A stretch of DNA of 64,000 nucleotides from NCBI RefSeq assembly GCF_038008685.1, contig NZ_JBBOZQ010000001.1, forward strand, positions 2,914,001 to 2,978,000, read 5' to 3'. Source of the DNA: Lysinibacillus sp. FSL W8-0992. GTDB taxonomy: Bacteria > Bacillota > Bacilli > Bacillales_A > Planococcaceae. Below the pieces are notes generated by a model. The model was not told the DNA's origin, made no database searches, and saw only the letters and a list, made by a program, of their open reading frames with translations. Made by a program: the position numbers and the translations under genes. Below, piece after piece: positions 32,367 through 40,557 of this stretch (within the stretch, counting starts at the first letter, position 1; each line of letters starts with the position of its first letter).

Positions 32367-34343
32367 ATGAATTCTGTTCAAAATCTAGTTGATAGAGCAA
32401 GTTTAAGCAGTAATCCTTTAAGTATTTTACAAACCTTTTTAGAAGAGCAAACTAATCTTCAGCAGAGTAATATTAAAAATGGACTAAGATTTGTTGGGTA
32501 TGTATTAGAGTTAGGATATGATAAAGCAAAAATTATAACTTCAGATCCATATAAATTATCAGTTGGTGGAATACCAAGAGGAAGTTTTTTAATTTTAGCT
32601 ATTGATGATAAAAACAAAAGTTCAAATTTACCTCCTCATTTTACATTATTAAGAGTAAAGAGTGTCTCGCCAACACCCTTATCGAATCAAGTCCAACAAA
32701 CATATTTTGAACTTCATAAAAAATCAATGCCTGAATTAGACGCATGGACCCAGGGAGAATTGCAGTGGGGTGCTTTGGAATGTGATGTCCTAGGAATGTT
32801 CTACCCAAATCCTGACATTTCTAGCAAAATAGAATTTTCAGGAGATGTGAACAATGTTGTAAGTGCCCATAACTATAAGGTGTACTCACCAGATTTATCT
32901 TTGTTGACTTTAATAGTAAATGGAATTGTTAATCCTATTAACCAACATTCAATAGGTCATCTAAGGCCAACAGAGTGTCAATTAGGGCTAAATACTTCTC
33001 TTTTGCCTGAAGTATTTATCTCTATGGAGGATTTTAAAGGTCGCCGAACTGCTATGTTTGGTAAAACCCGATTAGGTAAATCTAATGTGGTTAAAGTTAT
33101 TGCCGATTCAATGATTAGAACTACACAAAGTAATAGGACAGTTGGTCAATTAATCTTTGATATTAATGGAGAATATGCGAATGATAATCCTCAAGATGGG
33201 AATAAATCATTGGCAAGTGCTCATCCTTCAGTTTGTAATGTTTATGCCATTACACCAAGACCTACTACACCATCAAAGGAACTTAAACTAAATTTTGCTG
33301 AGCAACCTCATACAGCATTACCAATATTGAAATCATTTTTAGAAAGAGATAACGAGACAGCTCACTATGTTAGAGATTTTGTGAATATTAGCCTCACATC
33401 TATCCCAGAAATAAAAGCTGCATCACCTAAGGATAAAACAAGGCTAATACGTAAAACTCTATTTTTCTGGGCAATATTAAAAAAAGCTAACTTTAAATTA
33501 GATGAGAAAAAATTATTGTCATTGCAATTGGGGGATAGAAATGCATCAGGATTTAACCCAGGATTTAAAAAAGATTTAAGAGAAGCTATGTATAATATTT
33601 CGCCTGCCCCATCAGCTCCCTCAAATCTTAATGAATTACTAGACGAATTAAAAATGCTAGTTGATTTTAAAAACCAAAATCCAACTTCTCCATTACTAAA
33701 AAGTTCTAGTGGATCACCATTATTAGATTCAGTAGATGAAGCTTTGTTAAATTTCTTATACCCTTTAAGTGGATCTGGACCAAAAATCTTAGCTAATTAC
33801 CGAAACTATCATTCGCCTGATGCAGGTGATTTTGTTACTGAAATAATCAAATTATTGAATGATGGTATGACTGTAATTCTAGATTTAGGAAATGCTTCTG
33901 GTGAAATTCGCCAATATTTTTCTGATCTATTATCTAATGCTATATTCACGGAACAGGAGAAAAAGTTTGTCTCAAATTCGTTAGGAGATCATTTTATTCA
34001 ATTATATTTTGAAGAAGCTCATAATCTTTTTCCTTCTAGTAGTAAAGAAAACACTACTGTTTATCACCGTTTTGCTAAGGAAGGTGCAAAATTCCATATC
34101 GGTATGATTTACTCAACCCAGTCACCATCCACTATTAGCAAAGAACTTTTAGTTCAAACTGAAAACTTTTTTGTGGGGCACTTGGCCTCGACTGATGAAG
34201 CAAATGCATTGGCTAAAGTTCAGGCTACATTTGCTGGGTTGGAAGAGGATATAAAAAAAGCCCGAACACCAGGATATATGCGAATATTAACTACTTCTCA
34301 TAGATTTGTAATTCCTGTACAGGTAAAAAAATTCACAGTTTAG
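32367..34343 (+). CDS. herA: HerA-type FtsK-like ATPase/translocase
   Basis: 658 residues. The N-terminal HAS-barrel-like region (about 40-160) is followed by a RecA/FtsK-HerA core with Walker A GKTRLGKS (232-239), DINGEY (265-270), Walker B LYFEEAH with acidic E549/E550, and the sensor STQSPS (583-588). HerA forms hexamers that pump dsDNA and power the NurA nuclease. The insert at about 320-480 and the length exceed archaeal HerA (about 500). In bacteria HerA partners with NurA, DUF4297 or Sir2 effectors in defence. NurA follows here. Confidence 0.85.
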   Translation: MNSVQNLVDRASLSSNPLSILQTFLEEQTNLQQSNIKNGLRFVGYVLELGYDKAKIITSDPYKLSVGGIPRGSFLILAIDDKNKSSNLPPHFTLLRVKSVSPTPLSNQVQQTYFELHKKSMPELDAWTQGELQWGALECDVLGMFYPNPDISSKIEFSGDVNNVVSAHNYKVYSPDLSLLTLIVNGIVNPINQHSIGHLRPTECQLGLNTSLLPEVFISMEDFKGRRTAMFGKTRLGKSNVVKVIADSMIRTTQSNRTVGQLIFDINGEYANDNPQDGNKSLASAHPSVCNVYAITPRPTTPSKELKLNFAEQPHTALPILKSFLERDNETAHYVRDFVNISLTSIPEIKAASPKDKTRLIRKTLFFWAILKKANFKLDEKKLLSLQLGDRNASGFNPGFKKDLREAMYNISPAPSAPSNLNELLDELKMLVDFKNQNPTSPLLKSSSGSPLLDSVDEALLNFLYPLSGSGPKILANYRNYHSPDAGDFVTEIIKLLNDGMTVILDLGNASGEIRQYFSDLLSNAIFTEQEKKFVSNSLGDHFIQLYFEEAHNLFPSSSKENTTVYHRFAKEGAKFHIGMIYSTQSPSTISKELLVQTENFFVGHLASTDEANALAKVQATFAGLEEDIKKARTPGYMRILTTSHRFVIPVQVKKFTV

Positions 34344-34357
34344 GGGGAGAAGTTAAA

Positions 34358-35686
34358 ATGGCTTATAATGCAGGGAGCGGTCTTCCTTTTGAAGCAGCTT
34401 CAAAGTTAGGACATCTTTCATTAGTAAATAGTCCATGGATTCAACAATTAGTAACAGATTTTGATACGGTCTTAACAGAACCATCTAAAAGTCTATTAAG
34501 TAATTGGAACAACTATTCTAGTGAAGGTACTGCTCTTAATAATATTTGGGTAGTGGATGGATCTTTTGTACCCGTAAAGTCTGGGAGTTATCCCTCTAAA
34601 GAGGTAGCATTTATTAAAACTGCAATTCTTAATCTATCGAGTTATCAACTTGGAAAAATAGATAAACAATATCCTCACCCAATGGATTTACAGAAATTAA
34701 TGAAAGATAACGCTTTGTTTCATTCAACAGTACTTCCTCTAAGAAATATTAAGACGAGCAGAGGCACAAATTTTGATGCAGTTAGACATATTATTTATGA
34801 ATCCCTCTTGAAAGATGAGAAGGGGGCTTATTTCGAAACCTTAAAATGGTTATCGTATGAAAAATGGCAGTCTGTTCATAAAAATTCACCTAATTTCAAT
34901 TGTCCTTACTGTGAACATGAACAAAGTTTTTCTTTTGATAGCAATAACAAGTACTGTGAAAATTCTATGTGTAATCAAAAGCTTTTTTTAACAGATATGA
35001 TTGGATTTCATCTTGAAATGTCAGAAGAAAAGGCTCCTGATAGTTTAGCTTCTGCTTATATGTCAATAATGGAACATCTTATGTTATTCACTCTAATAAG
35101 AGTTCATTGGAATCATAATGATAAAAATCTGATAAAAGATACTCTTTTTATTAAGGATGGCCCACTTAGTTTAAATAGTCAATATGTTAAATTAGTGGAT
35201 CCAATACGAAATTTTTTGGAGTATGCTAAAAATCAGAGTCGCCCTATTAATATTATTGGACAGGAGAAAAGTGGGAAGTTTGTAGATCATCTATCGACTT
35301 TTGTCCAACATATAAAACCAAAAGATTTTGGTGAACCAATGAGCTATTTAGTATTATCACATGAGTATGTAAATACTCATGTTCAAGATAGACCAACTAA
35401 AATAAATTATGGTAAACGATCAAACTGGGGAGAGAAGATATTTGTTAAGTATGATCCAACTACATTTTTAGTTTTAAATATTCCAACTGGATTTTATCTA
35501 GATTTAAAAGATGCACCAGGTGTTAATGATTTAATAGGCTTAGACAATATTTTAGCAACTTTACCTCAAATCATTAGTCACAGGTATTCAGGAGGATTGT
35601 ATCCAATTGAACTTGCAAACGGGATAGCTTCATTATCAAGTTACCCATCTTCAAAAATATTAGAAAGATTTCTTTCTAGTATTTAA
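34358..35686 (+). CDS. nurA: NurA-like nuclease with zinc-ribbon insertion
   Basis: 442 residues. The NurA first acidic motif VVDGSF (D67) lies in NNIWVVDGSFVPVKSG. A zinc ribbon C182-x2-C185...C200-x4-C205 is inserted before the helical middle. Later segments INIIGQEKSGKFVDHLSTFV and GGLYPIELANGIASLSSYP match the C-terminal NurA signature (a YP...A-x-x-A/I block). NurA degrades DNA ends inside the HerA ring. It is the terminal gene of the cassette; a hairpin with AGGACAAC/GTTGTCCT arms (about 35713-35757) follows. The NurA call rests on motifs plus the HerA neighbour. Confidence 0.72.
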   Translation: MAYNAGSGLPFEAASKLGHLSLVNSPWIQQLVTDFDTVLTEPSKSLLSNWNNYSSEGTALNNIWVVDGSFVPVKSGSYPSKEVAFIKTAILNLSSYQLGKIDKQYPHPMDLQKLMKDNALFHSTVLPLRNIKTSRGTNFDAVRHIIYESLLKDEKGAYFETLKWLSYEKWQSVHKNSPNFNCPYCEHEQSFSFDSNNKYCENSMCNQKLFLTDMIGFHLEMSEEKAPDSLASAYMSIMEHLMLFTLIRVHWNHNDKNLIKDTLFIKDGPLSLNSQYVKLVDPIRNFLEYAKNQSRPINIIGQEKSGKFVDHLSTFVQHIKPKDFGEPMSYLVLSHEYVNTHVQDRPTKINYGKRSNWGEKIFVKYDPTTFLVLNIPTGFYLDLKDAPGVNDLIGLDNILATLPQIISHRYSGGLYPIELANGIASLSSYPSSKILERFLSSI

Positions 35687-35710
35687 AAAAACCCTTTACG
35701 GAAAATACCG

Positions 35711-35765
35711 GAGGACAACTTTTGATTGTAGCGGACGCTACTTTCTTATGTTGTCCTCTTTTTAT
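35711..35765 (+). terminator. Terminator after the HerA-NurA cassette
   Basis: GGAGGACAAC ... GTTGTCCTC with an inner GTAGC/GCTAC stem and a following T-rich run. It isolates the cassette from the late regulator gene downstream. Confidence 0.65.
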
Positions 35766-35787
35766 TTTACTAAAGGAGTGATAGATA

Positions 35788-36222
35788 GTGGATATCTTAA
35801 AAAACATCGATGGAAAAGCTACTCAAAAGGCCATTGAAAATATCTTACGACAATATCGTACGTATCAACTGACAACCCCTGAGGATTTGTTGCCGACGAT
35901 TACAGCAAATTATTCGTTAAACATGCCATCCTATAGTGGAGGATTTCAATCAAAAGTTGAAGAAGCAGCAATACGAAATGTAGAGTATTACAAGCAAGCG
36001 AAAGCCTTTTTTGAACGATTTAATCGTGCATTTTATAAGCTGACGCAAAAAGAGCGACAGATTATTGTTATGGCTTGTTTAGAGGAAACACCTTTGTATA
36101 ATTATCAAATTTCAAAAAAGCTTCATATTAGTGAGCGTACTTTTTATCGCATAAAGGCACAAGCATTGTATAAATTGGCATTAGCATTGCGCGTGGAGGT
36201 ATATGAGGTGAAGAGTCAATGA
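35788..36222 (+). CDS. ArpU-family late transcription regulator
   Basis: 144 residues. N-terminal DGKATQKAIENILRQYRTYQ, conserved middle (AAIRNVEYYKQAKAFFERFN, LTQKERQIIVMACLEETPLY) and C-terminal sigma-4-like helix-turn-helix (ISKKLHISERTFYRIKAQAL). ArpU-type proteins switch on late genes of Gram-positive phages. GTG start at 35788 after AAAGGAGTGAT. Overlaps the next gene by 4 nt. Its likely target is the iteron-bearing region at 37472. Confidence 0.82.
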   Translation: MDILKNIDGKATQKAIENILRQYRTYQLTTPEDLLPTITANYSLNMPSYSGGFQSKVEEAAIRNVEYYKQAKAFFERFNRAFYKLTQKERQIIVMACLEETPLYNYQISKKLHISERTFYRIKAQALYKLALALRVEVYEVKSQ

Positions 36223-36788
36223 ATTTTGTCCAGCCAATACGTGATATAGACATGATTCGTGATGTTCGTAAAACATTGCAAGACAATCCACGTGATGAGT
36301 TGCTCTTCTGTTTTGGTATTTATACTGGGCTAAGAATAAGCGACATTTTGCGTTTAAAGGTGGGAGATGTTCGTCATAAGCAAGTGTTGTTTATAAAAGA
36401 GTCAAAGGTGCAGAAAAAGAAGCAGAATAAGACGAAACGCATTCCGATTTTAAAAGAATTGCAAAAAGTGCTCATTCCGTACATTGAAAATAAGGAAGAC
36501 TGGGAATATTTATTCAAATCACGACAAGGTAAAAATAAACCAATCACAAGAGTGAGGGCATATGCTATATTACGAGCAGCTGCTTTAACTAATGGCTTAG
36601 ACGAAATAGGGACACATACTCTACGTAAGACCTTTGGTTATCATGTGTATCAAGAAGAAAAAGATGTGGCGTTGCTGCAGGATATTTTTAATCATTCAGC
36701 TCCCTATATTACATTGAAATATATTGGGATAAATCAAGATGCAATCGATCAAGCTTATCAAAAATTAAATAAAAGATTGAAATTTTAA
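36219..36788 (+). CDS. Short phage tyrosine recombinase (catalytic domain only)
   Basis: 189 residues: GIYTGLRISDILRLKVGDVR (catalytic Arg), HTLRKTFGYHVYQEE (H-x-x-R), then FNHSAPYITLKYIGI with the Tyr. It lacks arm- and core-binding domains. Such short recombinases sit downstream of ArpU in many PBSX-like prophages; they probably do not mediate integration and their role is unclear. ATGA overlap with the regulator. Confidence 0.8.
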   Translation: MNFVQPIRDIDMIRDVRKTLQDNPRDELLFCFGIYTGLRISDILRLKVGDVRHKQVLFIKESKVQKKKQNKTKRIPILKELQKVLIPYIENKEDWEYLFKSRQGKNKPITRVRAYAILRAAALTNGLDEIGTHTLRKTFGYHVYQEEKDVALLQDIFNHSAPYITLKYIGINQDAIDQAYQKLNKRLKF

Positions 36789-37020
36789 AATAGCACTGAT
36801 GTTGGTGCTATTTTTATTTTGCCCATTTTAGGAAATGGTTTAACATCTTGAAATAACAAACACTTTTACACACTAAAGACATTTACAAAATAAGGACATG
36901 TAAAGCTCACAATCTGAATGGCGTGTAAAGTGTTGAGAAATCTAGCTTTTTAATACTATCTGCACATTAACAGAATGTAAGATATGTTAATGTGGTAAAT
37001 TAATGGAGGGAGATGATTGT
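36789..37020. other. Spacer upstream of 147-aa membrane protein
   Basis: A short hairpin TAGCAC-TGATGTT-GGTGCTA with T-run (36790-36818) terminates the recombinase. The rest is AT-rich; TATGTTAATG before the next RBS resembles a -10. Confidence 0.45.
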
Positions 37021-37464
37021 ATGGATATTCTTGAATTGAAGAAACTTATTTTTTCCAATAAAGATGTAGAATTAATGCTCTTTTTGAAAAAAAGTCTAAA
37101 TGTAAAAGATCACTCTAATTCTATTGAAAACTTAAAATTAATTGATGATATGGAAGAAAATGATAGGAGGTTTTTGATAGCAAGATTGGAGAGCATATAT
37201 GAAAAAGCTTCATTAGCAAAGGTTGCGGCAACATGTAATACTTTAATAATAACGTTAATTATTTTACTTATTACTATCATTTTAAATGTTAAGATAGAAT
37301 TCGATGAAATAATTCCTGGTCTTAGTGTAGATAAAGCGGTAGTAATCATAATGATTTTAATAATATTTATATTAATTATAGTTACATATAAGTTTTTTAA
37401 TATAGAAATATATGAAAAAGCTGATGCTAAATATTATTTGTTATTATTTAAAAGAGATTATTAA
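37021..37464 (+). CDS. Hypothetical membrane protein (147 aa)
   Basis: A soluble helical head (MDILELKKLIFSNKDVELML ... DDMEENDRRFLIARLESIYE) is followed by two close membrane segments (TLIITLIILLITIILNV and VDKAVVIIMILIIFILIIVT) and a short tail. The start at 37021 is preferred over 37003 because GGAGGGAGATG lies between them. Possibly a lysogenic-conversion or superinfection-exclusion protein; not recognised. Confidence 0.55.
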   Translation: MDILELKKLIFSNKDVELMLFLKKSLNVKDHSNSIENLKLIDDMEENDRRFLIARLESIYEKASLAKVAATCNTLIITLIILLITIILNVKIEFDEIIPGLSVDKAVVIIMILIIFILIIVTYKFFNIEIYEKADAKYYLLLFKRDY

Positions 37465-37471
37465 AAATAAG

Positions 37472-37510
37472 TGGCAGACTTTTGGCAGTAATTTGGCAGA
37501 ATGTTGGCAC
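37472..37510 (+). repeat. Four TGGCAG iterons at exact 11-bp spacing
   Basis: TGGCAG at 37472, 37483 and 37494 and TGGCAC at 37505, each start exactly 11 bp from the last, so on nearly the same helix face. They end 24 bp before a TATAAT (37535-37540) that lacks a good -35. The layout fits binding sites for an activator, most simply the ArpU-type protein at 35788; a packaging site is the alternative. Confidence 0.7.
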
Positions 37511-37534
37511 ACTCTTTCAAAATGAACATGCTAT

Positions 37535-37606
37535 TATAATACTATGCAATATTTATCAAACAACATAACGATAGGCGATGCAGCACATGCTGTGTCGTCT
37601 TTTTTT
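37535..37606 (+). promoter_or_regulatory. Late promoter -10 and leader terminator
   Basis: TATAAT at 37535-37540 predicts a start near 37547. Only about 27 nt later a GU-containing 11-bp hairpin (37574-37584/37589-37599) with seven Ts (37600-37606) forms an intrinsic terminator, still upstream of terS. This is the arrangement of a leader terminator that must be passed by antitermination. Confidence 0.6.
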
Positions 37607-37612
37607 GCCTTA

Positions 37613-37668
37613 GGTTCTTCTACCCAAGAACGCCAGCCTGCGGGTCTCCGAAGCCCGAAAAAGGGCTA
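37613..37668 (+). other. Structured leader between terminator and terS
   Basis: Hairpin GTTCTT/AAGAAC (37614-37619/37626-37631), then mutually exclusive stems CGGG/CCCG (641-644/654-657 of this kilobase) and AGCCC/GGGCT (37652-37656/37663-37667). Possibly part of a cos/pac site or an RNA antiterminator. Confidence 0.4.
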
Positions 37669-37728
37669 GATATAGTGCGGAAAAAGGTGTTCCTTCCATC
37701 CATTAAATTTTGTGAGGTGAGTGCATGT

Positions 37729-38391
37729 GTGACTGCGAAAACGAAATTGGATGATCGAACGATTGTCAATACAAAAACGATTGCCAAAATGTTTAATATG
37801 ACGGAAAGGAATGTTCGTTATTTAGTCGAAGAAGGTGTGATTGCGCGTGTTGCTCATGGCCGCTATGATTTGATCGATACCGTCAGTCGCTACATTACTT
37901 TTTTGAAAATGTCCTTTGATGGTATTGATGAGAACAAAGTGATGGAGTCTATAGACTATGAGAAATGGCTGCATGAGAAGGCGAAGCGGGAGAAGGCTGA
38001 AATTGAGTTGGCGCATCTAAAACGAGAAATGCATAAGGCGGATGAGGTGGAGAAAATTCAAAATCATATGGTGATGGCATTTCGTTCAAAGATATTGTCG
38101 CTCCCCTCAAAGTCTGCATTACTTTTAGCAAGTAAGGATGACCCAAAGATGATTGAAGCATTGCTTGAAAGAGATATTCATGAGGCATTAGCAGAGCTTG
38201 CTGAGTATGATGCAGCACAGTATTTTACAGAGGATAATGTTGAATTAGAAGTGGAAGGGGATGAAGATGGTTCAAAAACAGATAATGTGACTGTTTTAAG
38301 AAATTGCAAGCTTAGTATCATCCTCTCTATAGCTAACGGTATCTCAGTGGGCGGACAAGCACCCTGTGTTATCAAAGGAATAGGCAGCTGA
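37729..38391 (+). CDS. terS: Phage terminase small subunit, Nu1-like, possibly 3' altered
   Basis: 220 residues from GTG 37729 (GAGGTGAG 7 nt upstream; an in-frame GTG at 37675 lies in structured leader DNA). N-terminal winged helix: VNTKTIAKMFNMTERNVRYL, VEEGVIARVAHGRYDLIDTV. Then the helical oligomerisation block: KREKAEIELAHLKREMHKAD, MVMAFRSKILSLPSKSALLL. Homology seems to end near ELEVEGDEDG; the last 40 residues (TVLRNCKLSIILSIANGISV) look unrelated. No large terminase follows, so the packaging operon was cut here or the TerS acts in trans on a helper phage. Confidence 0.7.
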   Translation: MTAKTKLDDRTIVNTKTIAKMFNMTERNVRYLVEEGVIARVAHGRYDLIDTVSRYITFLKMSFDGIDENKVMESIDYEKWLHEKAKREKAEIELAHLKREMHKADEVEKIQNHMVMAFRSKILSLPSKSALLLASKDDPKMIEALLERDIHEALAELAEYDAAQYFTEDNVELEVEGDEDGSKTDNVTVLRNCKLSIILSIANGISVGGQAPCVIKGIGS

Positions 38392-38769
38392 GCACGGGCG
38401 ATAGAATACGGAGAGTGCGCCATATCAAAGAGAGACTATGGATGCAGTAAATAATCCACCAAAAATTTGTTAAGACCTCAGTACAGTGGTCTTATAGAAT
38501 ATTATTGAAGTAGCAAAGAAACTATTAATTTGTCACTTGAAGGTTATGTGGATAAATATACTTATAAAACAGCTAGGGAGGGAAGAAAGTAAATCATTTA
38601 TAGTACAAGTCAATTATTGTTGGCTTGTTCTTTTTCAATATTTGAAAGTAAAAATAGAAATTCCATATAGAGATAATGTGAAAATTCTTATACTAATAAA
38701 AGAGTTTTGAATTCCAGAAACATCTTATGATTAGTTGTATCCAAACGACAACATAAGGGGGAATTATAA
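38392..38769. other. Gap replacing the structural gene module
   Basis: Between terS and two small proteins there is no trace of large terminase, portal or capsid coding. A TAAGACC-10-GGTCTTA hairpin (38471-38494) and a weaker ACAAGTCAATTATTGTTGGCTTGTTC hairpin region near 38602-38630 are the only structures seen. Confidence 0.5.
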
Positions 38770-39018
38770 ATGGCAATAAATAATGGGAATACAGATTTTG
38801 GTTTAAGGGTCACAAAAACAGGAATCAAAAGTTTAAGAATTTCTTGGAGTAAAAGGGGTGGTATAGGTTACAATGGATCAATTCAAGTACAGCGACCTGG
38901 AGACGGGGAAGTTATATTCACAAAAACTTATAATCAATCGACCACAAGAGACTCAATTACAGTTGAAACTCCTTATTTCGGAGAGTACAAAGTTCATATA
39001 AAGGCAAATAACGGTTAG
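38770..39018 (+). CDS. Small beta-rich protein (82 aa)
   Basis: MAINNGNTDFGLRVTKTGIK, then RISWSKRGGIGYNGSIQVQR and YFGEYKVHIKANNG: alternating beta pattern like a small Ig or tail-adhesin domain. No signal peptide. Good RBS (AAGGGGGAATT). The next frame begins in phase -1 only 17 nt further and may be its continuation. Confidence 0.5.
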   Translation: MAINNGNTDFGLRVTKTGIKSLRISWSKRGGIGYNGSIQVQRPGDGEVIFTKTYNQSTTRDSITVETPYFGEYKVHIKANNG

Positions 39019-39035
39019 ATATAGCTTATATTAAT

Positions 39036-39389
39036 GTGCATTTATCAAGAACAGCATCTACAACATATACTTATACAGCACGGGATGTACTTAATTGGAA
39101 GGTAAATGCTACATTTACAATAGGAACTTTTTTGGCATTGGGTTACGTAAGTTTTGTAGCTGTAAGTGTTACAGCAAAGATACTTTCAGTCGGTTCTTCG
39201 ATTGGGAGTGTGTGGGGACATGATACTAAGTATGAGCCGTTTCCAATTCCGAAGGCAGGGGATAGGATTACTACTAAACTTGAACCAGTAGCTGATGGAG
39301 TAAAGACAACATGGTCGTACAAAGCAAAAAATGGTGCAGTATATCCTGACAAAGTACTAATAGCAAAATACTTGTCATATCCTCGATAA
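39036..39389 (+). CDS. Hypothetical protein (117 aa), possibly continuation of the previous ORF
   Basis: GTG start at 39036 with no clear RBS. MHLSRTASTTYTYTARDVLN, one hydrophobic stretch (IGTFLALGYVSFVAVSVTAK) and a polar end (EPVADGVKTTWSYKAKNGAV). In the same frame, codons upstream of the GTG read IAYIN, so a single-base loss between 38990 and 39015 could have split one longer gene. Confidence 0.45.
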   Translation: MHLSRTASTTYTYTARDVLNWKVNATFTIGTFLALGYVSFVAVSVTAKILSVGSSIGSVWGHDTKYEPFPIPKAGDRITTKLEPVADGVKTTWSYKAKNGAVYPDKVLIAKYLSYPR

Positions 39390-39392
39390 AAA

Positions 39393-39428
39393 CCAAAAGC
39401 ACATGTTTATTCATGTGCTTTTGGTCTT
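39393..39428. terminator. Bidirectional terminator between convergent genes
   Basis: ACCAAAAGCACATG-TTTATT-CATGTGCTTTTGGT, a perfect 14-bp stem that serves the plus gene ending at 39389 and overlaps the stop of the minus gene at 39407. Confidence 0.7.
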
Positions 39429-39727
39429 TTTAAATATTTATAAAGCTGATAAAAAAACATTATATAACCTAAAAGCAAAATTAATATTATCATTAAACTT
39501 GAAACACTTATTTCAGTAAATAAAATATCTTTAATGTTGATTACAAGACTATTTATAAACAAAAGTAGAAGGAAATTTACAATTACTTCAATAAGTTGTT
39601 TTTTTTCTTTGAAAATGAGAGGTAGTATCCATTTTAGTGAAAGAATAATTCCTAGAACTAAAAAATAGATAGACATATATGTGTCGAATTCTACAAATAT
39701 TTTAGTAATACCTGTATTAATTTCCAT
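39407..39727 (-). CDS. Membrane protein with three segments (106 aa)
   Basis: Hydrophobic segments at about residues 18-38, 45-60 and 74-95 (VSSLMIILILLLGYIMFFY), ending KYLKRPKAHE. The start at 39727 is set by GAGGTGATGAA. It runs against the late direction, so it is likely lysogenic cargo. Not recognised. Confidence 0.5.
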   Translation of the reverse strand: MEINTGITKIFVEFDTYMSIYFLVLGIILSLKWILPLIFKEKKQLIEVIVNFLLLLFINSLVINIKDILFTEISVSSLMIILILLLGYIMFFYQLYKYLKRPKAHE

Positions 39728-39978
39728 TTCATCACCTCGTGTTTTAAGTGTTTTATGACTCAATTCATGAAGGACTACCTTTAATAATTATAAAAGGGTG
39801 TGTGAATTTCGTACAGTCAAAAAAGAAAATCGAATGTGCTTTTCTATTCAGGAACACTGAGAAATACAACGATTTTATTATTACTTATATAGAGTTTTCA
39901 ACTGATGTATCACGTTTCTCCTCGTGAAAATATGAAAAATAAAAGGGATATTGAATATAAAACAAAGGGGAAATTGGA

Positions 39979-40335
39979 ATGAAGAAAAATAGACGCGAAC
40001 TTGATAAACTAGTAGAAAAATATTTGAAAATGTATCCATATATAAATAAAGAAAAAGTAGGATCTTTAACCAAAGATCAACTGATTGTGATATGTATTGA
40101 TGAAATATTAAAGATTATGCCTGAAAAGGAGGTTGCTTTTGTTAAATATAGGTATTTTAAGGGGTGGTCAATAGTTAAGATTGCAAGTGAGATGAGTTAT
40201 AGTCAGCCAATGATATACATCATTCGCAAAAAGGCATTGATAAAAATATATCACGGTATTAGTCACTTACTATACAGTTCAGATAAAGATTTGGACGTTG
40301 TAAGAAAACAATATAATTTATCTATTTGGAGGTAA
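39979..40335 (+). CDS. Sigma-region-4-like phage transcription regulator
   Basis: 118 residues: helical head (DKLVEKYLKMYPYINKEKVG, SLTKDQLIVICIDEILKIMP) then a region-4 helix-turn-helix (EKEVAFVKYRYFKGWSIVKI, ASEMSYSQPMIYIIRKKALI). It resembles the small sigma-like activators of phage lysis or late genes. AAAGGGGAAATTGGA precedes the ATG. A second late-type regulator in one element is odd; it may serve the lysis module that follows. Confidence 0.65.
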   Translation: MKKNRRELDKLVEKYLKMYPYINKEKVGSLTKDQLIVICIDEILKIMPEKEVAFVKYRYFKGWSIVKIASEMSYSQPMIYIIRKKALIKIYHGISHLLYSSDKDLDVVRKQYNLSIWR

Positions 40336-40557
40336 AGAATGTTCAAATGTTCGTTTTACTATTGAATATTGTAATGATTATAGTGATGATTTAGGTAAAC
40401 AACAATGGAATATCGTAGAGCAATTCAATTTTGATAGCTTAGTATTCTAAAGTGTAATGGGCGTTGAACGTGGATATATAGCTCAGTAAAATTAAAAACA
40501 CTAAACCTTACAACCAACTGTGGAGGGCTTTTTTTATGAAAAAAAGGAAGGTGTCCA

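Noticed and set aside
36219-36788. Second integrase responsible for element mobility
   Set aside because: It has only the catalytic domain and lies in the late-regulator operon far from both repeats; the 381-aa integrase next to attL is the better candidate.
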